Shown: positions 60,382 through 61,413 of the stretch, piece by piece
How positions within the stretch are numbered: position 1 is the stretch's first letter
How the letters are laid out: the number at the start of each line of letters is the position of its first letter
Assembly (NCBI GenBank): GCA_026989145.1
Contig: JALSJU010000065.1
Span: 1 to 61,413, forward strand
Source: Thiotrichaceae bacterium
GTDB taxonomy: Bacteria > Pseudomonadota > Gammaproteobacteria > Thiotrichales > Thiotrichaceae
DNA: 61,413 nucleotides
Direction of reading: 5' to 3'
Made by a program: the position numbers and the translations under genes
The notes under the pieces: model-generated
What the model was told of the DNA's origin: nothing
Seen by the model: only the letters and a program-made list of their open reading frames with translations
Database searches by the model: none

Positions 60382-61413
60382 TTAATTCGTTTTTTCCTCT
60401 AACCAGTATGTTCTTGGCAAAGTATTTTGTAACGCGGCTGCTGCCCCCTGAGCTGAAAGTGTTGTATCATTCGCAATTGATACACCCGTACCATCCACTA
60501 TCTCAAACGCTCTTACACAACTGCCTTTTTTACAGCTTTGATCTGTCGCATTAGGGTCATCTGACTTCAACTTGGTAAATACAATTTGAGGTGTTTGCGA
60601 AATAACGCCAGAACGCCCTTCTGTAGATAAATCATCAGGGTCTTTTACCTGACCATCACCATTTAAGTCAAGGCTGGCTGCTCCTGTCATTAAATCCATT
60701 AGGTAAGTCCGAGACTTGTTATTAGTAACAGTACTACAACTATTCGCACTTAATGTTGTTCCGCCTTTACCAAATGTACTAAATACCACATTATTATTAA
60801 AGATAAGCGGTGAAGATAATACTTTCTCACCTGTCATCGCCGTTAAGTCATATTTCCAACCAAATTTTGTAGGCGACTTCCTATCCCCTAAGTCAGCAAA
60901 TGTTATTGCATTTGGTGCAGTAACAGGTACCGTTAATGGGTTTTGATCAACTAACACAAAGAATTGATCATCACTATTCTCTTCTAGCGGGATAGCACGG
61001 TCTCCTGAGCCAACAGCTAAGGTAATCACTAACTTTCCTTTATACCTGAAAAAAGCAATATCAGGTGCAGTGAAAAACTTGCGTCTAACTGTCGCAGGTG
61101 TACTAACGTCACCTAAACGTGCAAACGGCTTAAGTCGAGCCTTAACAGATCCGTCATCTGCATTTGAACCTGCTATAGTTGTATTCAAGTCAGCTCGCCA
61201 TATTGTGCCACCGGTGTCACCAAAATATAAACGATCTATTGAACCATCTCGATCTACATCTATCGTTTGGATATCTCCCGCTACAGCATAATCTAACTTA
61301 TCAGTATTTTTCCAAACTATATTTCCTGTCAATGCATCAGCAATATAGACAGCAGAACCTCTTGAGGTGTTTCCATCATCTATCTCTACAGAGCCTAACT
61401 TACCATTATCATC
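60382..61413 (-). CDS. PilY1-type tip protein, C-terminal part (runs off the right edge)
   Basis: The frame is open to the window end. The visible 343 codons are a beta-propeller segment of PilY1, the type IV pilus tip adhesin: GKLGSVEIDDGN, the calcium-binding-like loop DVDRDGSIDRLYFGDTGGTI, a further DLNGDGQVKDPDD loop, and LTGNIVWKN. The Asp-rich loops match the EF-hand-like calcium sites of PilY1. It lies just upstream of the pilin gene. The N-terminal adhesin domain is outside the window. Confidence 0.88.
   Translation of the reverse strand, partial: DDNGKLGSVEIDDGNTSRGSAVYIADALTGNIVWKNTDKLDYAVAGDIQTIDVDRDGSIDRLYFGDTGGTIWRADLNTTIAGSNADDGSVKARLKPFARLGDVSTPATVRRKFFTAPDIAFFRYKGKLVITLAVGSGDRAIPLEENSDDQFFVLVDQNPLTVPVTAPNAITFADLGDRKSPTKFGWKYDLTAMTGEKVLSSPLIFNNNVVFSTFGKGGTTLSANSCSTVTNNKSRTYLMDLMTGAASLDLNGDGQVKDPDDLSTEGRSGVISQTPQIVFTKLKSDDPNATDQSCKKGSCVRAFEIVDGTGVSIANDTTLSAQGAAAALQNTLPRTYWLEEKTN

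Overview
The window reads as chromosomal DNA of an AT-rich gammaproteobacterium, probably a sulfur-oxidising one. Gene order in several blocks is classic gammaproteobacterial: dnaX-ybaB-recR beside the SRP RNA gene, and hemA-prfA-prmC divergent from a TPR lipoprotein-lolB-ispE-tRNA(Gln)-prs-rplY-pth-ychF block. The sulfur hint rests on three things: a glycine/asparagine-rich exported protein resembling sulfur globule proteins (25.3 kb), a Tat-exported high-potential iron-sulfur protein (36.7 kb), and a DsrC-family protein whose C-terminal arm has lost its cysteines (37.2 kb). I cannot name the genus from sequence alone.

Layout. 0-0.8 kb is mobile-element debris (two opposed IS5-type transposase fragments, a 30-bp palindrome and a MITE piece). 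0.8-9.6 kb, all on the minus strand, carries efpL, a Wza-type export lipoprotein, galE, a ComEA-like HhH protein with a histone-like Lys/Ser tail, and the type II secretion genes gspF, gspE and gspD. 9.8-14.6 kb holds pdxB, a K+ channel with RCK domains plus a small membrane partner, dcd, an LEA-2 lipoprotein and a HIT hydrolase. 14.7-18.3 kb has a large secreted protein (gluzincin-like domain, propeller, outer-membrane barrel) start-stop coupled to a frameshifted LysE-type exporter. 18.3-25 kb has recR, ybaB, dnaX, a DUF2007/zinc-ribbon protein, SRP RNA, a DUF4184 membrane protein and nagZ. 25-34 kb has the Gly/Asn-rich protein, a DUF805 protein, an RND efflux pair, a SASA-type esterase, an outer-membrane barrel and erpA. 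34-43.5 kb has recQ, HiPIP, the DsrC paralogue, a small acidic protein, three non-haem iron oxygenases, alanine dehydrogenase and unknowns. 43.6-49.6 kb has a uracil/xanthine permease, unknowns, a frameshifted outer-membrane protein, ubiG and two tandem lipoproteins. 49.7-59.9 kb is the conserved housekeeping block. 59.9 kb to the end is a type IV pilin and the C-terminal part of PilY1, which runs off the right edge.

The most striking feature at larger scale is a population of short palindromic, transposase-less elements of at least four families. Family A has IS5-type GAGACCTTTRCACGA ends, B has GGAA(AG/CC)CTCTGA-like ends, C has GTCCACGAAAGTCACG ends and D has GGGCTTGTCCGAGAAC ends; there is also one single-copy palindrome. 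Several sit exactly at gene 3' ends. The one after the HiPIP gene supplies its last codons and its stop, and separates the gene from its terminator. Other points worth attention are an A10 slip site in dnaX that would give a short gamma-like product, and two genes broken at homopolymer runs (T7 and A8).

Most of the window is ordinary chromosome. I do not see a CRISPR array, prophage, toxin-antitoxin pair or recognisable defence island. The best candidates for undescribed biology are the cysteine-less DsrC paralogue with its divergent small acidic partner, the metallopeptidase-propeller-barrel protein, the twin Cys-His-Asp lipoproteins and the ComEA-like protein with a basic tail.
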